DNA from: Oceanococcus sp041624435
GTDB taxonomy: Bacteria; Pseudomonadota; Gammaproteobacteria; Nevskiales; Oceanococcaceae
Length of the DNA stretch: 64,000 bases
Direction of reading: 5' to 3'
NCBI GenBank assembly: GCA_041624435.1
Contig: JBFJVB010000003.1
Location: 19,240-83,239, forward strand
The position numbers and the translations under genes are program-made. Every line of letters starts with the position of its first letter. Within the stretch, counting starts at the first letter, position 1. Under the pieces are notes generated by a model. That model was not told the origin of the DNA. It was given only the letters and a program-made list of their open reading frames with translations, and ran no database searches. Shown piece after piece: positions 62,143 to 64,000 of this stretch.

Positions 62143-63000
62143 CAGCCGGGTGTCCCGCATCAGGCTTTCCTGCGCCAGGGAAGCGATCAGGCGCCCATCG
62201 CGACTGAAAATCTGGCCCAGCGTGAGCCCCCGCGCGCCCTGCGCGGACGGGCTTTGCATGCTGTAGAGCAACCAGTCGTCGAGTCGCGCCGGCCGGTGGA
62301 ACCAGATCGCGTGATCCAGGCTGGCCGCAACGATAGGCCGCTCAAACCAGCTCATCGCATGGGGCCCCATTGCGGTACCGAGAAAATTGAAATCCGAGGC
62401 ATAGGCCATGACCGACTGGTGGAGACCCGCGTCATCCGGCAGCGCTCCGGCGGCTCGAAACCAGATGTGCTGTGCAGGCTCACGCCGGCTGGGCGCAAAC
62501 GGATTGCGCGGTTCAACCGGTTTGAATTCGATGGCCAGTTCCTGCAGATAGCCCGCTCGCAGCGCGGCGGGGCAGTCCTGAACCCATTGACGACGCAGAT
62601 CAGACTCCAGGGTCAGCGCCTCGGGCTCGGGAACCCGCGGCATCGGCGCCTGATGCTCCGCGCCCGGCTCGGGCTTCTGGAATGAAGCCATCATGCTGAA
62701 AATGGCCCGCCCGTGCTGGATCGCGTGGACCCGGCGCACGGCGAAACTGCGCCCATCGCGGATCCGTTCTACCTCGTAGACGATCGGCGCATCCATATCA
62801 CCGGCGCGGACAAAATACGCATGGACCGAGTGCGCCAGGGGCTGATCGACCGTCCTGCGCGCGGCGACCAGCGCCTGACCCAGGACCTGACCGCCGAATA
62901 CACTCTTGCCGCCCAGATTCCGGCTTTGCCCTCGGAACAGGTGATGCTCCAGGGTTTCCAGTTCCAGCACCTCGATCAAATCTTTCAGCGCAGCGTTCAT
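62137..63000 (-). CDS. tesB: acyl-CoA thioesterase II
   Basis: This 287-residue double-hotdog thioesterase has FRGQSRNLGGKSVFGGQVLGQAL near the start and VHAYFVRAGDMDAPIVYEVERIRDGRSF in the first hotdog. The second hotdog contains YASDFNFLGTAMGPH, SLDHAIWFHRP and GLTLGQIFSRDGRLIASLAQE, carrying the Asp/Thr/Gln catalytic set. It hydrolyses medium- and long-chain acyl-CoA. The start at 63000 has GGTGAG six bases upstream; an ATG two codons earlier is possible. Confidence 0.95.
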   Translation of the reverse strand: MNAALKDLIEVLELETLEHHLFRGQSRNLGGKSVFGGQVLGQALVAARRTVDQPLAHSVHAYFVRAGDMDAPIVYEVERIRDGRSFAVRRVHAIQHGRAIFSMMASFQKPEPGAEHQAPMPRVPEPEALTLESDLRRQWVQDCPAALRAGYLQELAIEFKPVEPRNPFAPSRREPAQHIWFRAAGALPDDAGLHQSVMAYASDFNFLGTAMGPHAMSWFERPIVAASLDHAIWFHRPARLDDWLLYSMQSPSAQGARGLTLGQIFSRDGRLIASLAQESLMRDTRLS

Positions 63001-63337
63001 GTTCATCTCACCGTGTCTGTTGCATTGCTCCGGCAAGCCCCCGATAGGGACCGCACGGGCGAACCAGGCTCACCCGACTTGAAGCGATATTTGTATCCGC
63101 CCTAGAATGCAGACCTTGCCCTCGGGACGCCAGGGAGGTCCGCTTGGGGCGAGGCACAGTAGCAGATTCATTTGCTCCATGGCGGCCCGCGCAGTGGTCG
63201 AACTGTGGCTTGAAGTGTGGGATAGTCAGACCAACAAGATCTGAATTCAAAGTGCAGGATCAAGCGATCATCATGACACCTGCACACTCGTTTCGGTCCG
63301 CCTGCGACGCTGGCCGACCTGATCAAAAAGGGAAGGT
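63001..63337. other. divergent intergenic region between tesB and a response-regulator gene
   Basis: About 335 bases that should hold two divergent promoters. I see no gene, no strong -35/-10 pair and no notable repeat. AGGGAAGG lies immediately before the response-regulator ATG as its ribosome binding site. Confidence 0.4.
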
Positions 63338-63949
63338 ATGAAACAGCCCGATGCTCTGATAGTGGACGATTCGATGTCCGCTCGCTTTGCACTGACCCGC
63401 AGTCTGGAACCGCTGGGACTGAAAATCACCTCGGCCAAGACCGCTGAGGAAGCCCTGGAAGTGGCCGGCAACGGCCGCTTTGACATCATTTTCATGGACC
63501 ATGTACTGCCTGGCATCAGTGGCCTGGATGCGGTCGAACAGCTTCGCCAGACGCCGCAATATGCCAGCACCCCGATCATCATGTGTTCGTCCAATGATGG
63601 CGAAGCCTACAAGACCGAGGCTTTGCAGCGTGGCGCCAATGCCGTGATCGGCAAACCACCGGAGCCAAGCTTGCTGGCCCGCGTACTGAAAGAACAACTA
63701 AGCCAGACTGACCAGCCGGCCGCACCGGCAGAAACGCCCCTGGAGAGCGCACAAGTGACTGATTCCGAAAAACTCAAGGCCCTGGATGAGCGGCTCGACC
63801 GCCTCGAAGCCATGCTGGAACGCCTGGAACAAAGTGTCGCCCAGGTGCACACCCGAACTCAGGCCACCGCCAGGGTAATCGCGGATCTGGCCGGGCGCGA
63901 CCTGGCAAACCGGGTTCTGCGGGCAGTCGTTGCACTGAAAGGCAAATAA
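63338..63949 (+). CDS. response regulator: receiver domain with coiled-coil tail
   Basis: This 203-residue protein has a receiver domain at residues 1-120. It has DD in LIVDDSMSARF, the acceptor Asp in FMDHVLPGISGLD, Ser in MCSSNDGEAYK and Lys in VIGKPPEP. A proline/alanine linker follows, then a heptad-patterned helix (LDERLDRLEAMLERLEQSVAQVHTR) that should form a coiled coil. There is no DNA-binding, cyclase or phosphodiesterase output domain. No histidine kinase is adjacent in the window, so the partner is unknown. Output through protein-protein contact or oligomerisation is inferred. Confidence 0.85.
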   Translation: MKQPDALIVDDSMSARFALTRSLEPLGLKITSAKTAEEALEVAGNGRFDIIFMDHVLPGISGLDAVEQLRQTPQYASTPIIMCSSNDGEAYKTEALQRGANAVIGKPPEPSLLARVLKEQLSQTDQPAAPAETPLESAQVTDSEKLKALDERLDRLEAMLERLEQSVAQVHTRTQATARVIADLAGRDLANRVLRAVVALKGK

Positions 63950-64000
63950 GCCCGCCCATGCTGACCGAGCCACGGCGCCGCGCGCCGGTGGTCGGCACGC

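Noticed and set aside
1..64000. CRISPR arrays, tRNA or rRNA genes, insertion sequences, integrases
   Set aside because: No regularly spaced direct repeats, cloverleaf-like sequence, transposase or integrase motifs were found on reading both strands.

Overview
The window is chromosomal DNA from a GC-rich gammaproteobacterium. The evidence is gene content and order: ygfB-pepP-ubiI-gcvTHP, gshB-ruvX-pyrB-pyrC', a type IV pilus Chp/Pil set, and lptD-surA-pdxA-rsmA next to murU/amgK. The core order resembles Pseudomonas most, but the two-subunit glycine decarboxylase, the ApbE/NusG-II/Gx-transporter trio and the accessory genes argue against Pseudomonas itself. A Nevskiales, Chromatiales or Xanthomonadales relative is my guess and is not proven here. 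I see no rRNA, tRNA, insertion sequence, prophage or CRISPR array.

Region 1 (about 0.2-20.7 kb) is accessory. It holds a membrane lycopene-cyclase-domain protein, a short-chain dehydrogenase, an exported DUF1800/DUF1501 pair, a methyltransferase, two tandem FAD desaturase-like paralogues, a glutathione S-transferase-like protein, an acetoacetate-decarboxylase-like protein, a TonB-dependent receptor, a very large tandem cyclase-ATPase-TPR signalling protein, and a second methyltransferase paralogous to the first. The mix of cyclase, desaturases, methyltransferases and reductase suggests an uncharacterised pathway making or modifying an isoprenoid or other lipid, with an outer-membrane receptor and a nucleotide-signalling protein beside it. 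That is inference; no product can be named.

Region 2 (21.0-30.6 kb, minus strand) is the conserved ygfB-pepP-ubiI-gcvT-gcvH-gcvPA-gcvPB block. A SulP transporter sits between pepP and ubiI, and a tandem glycine riboswitch lies in front of gcvT. Region 3 (30.6-33.9 kb, plus) holds argE and argA (overlapping) and rsmE.

Region 4 (34-53.8 kb) carries the twitching-motility machinery in three pieces: chpC-chpA-pilI-pilG on the minus strand; pilH-pilJ on the plus strand after the pyrimidine genes, ending in a clear terminator; and three retraction-type ATPase genes (PilT, PilU and a third paralogue) on the minus strand. Between the first two pieces lie gshB, apbE, a NusG-II protein, a Gx transporter, algH, ruvX, pyrB and an inactive dihydroorotase homologue. 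pilK and chpB are not in the window.

Region 5 (53.8-64 kb) has yggS and rpiA facing murU and amgK. These are followed by an lptD-surA-pdxA-rsmA run for outer-membrane assembly, pyridoxal phosphate synthesis and rRNA methylation, then tesB and a response regulator with a coiled-coil tail. Gene packing here is very tight, with 4-13 bp overlaps both in tandem and tail to tail.
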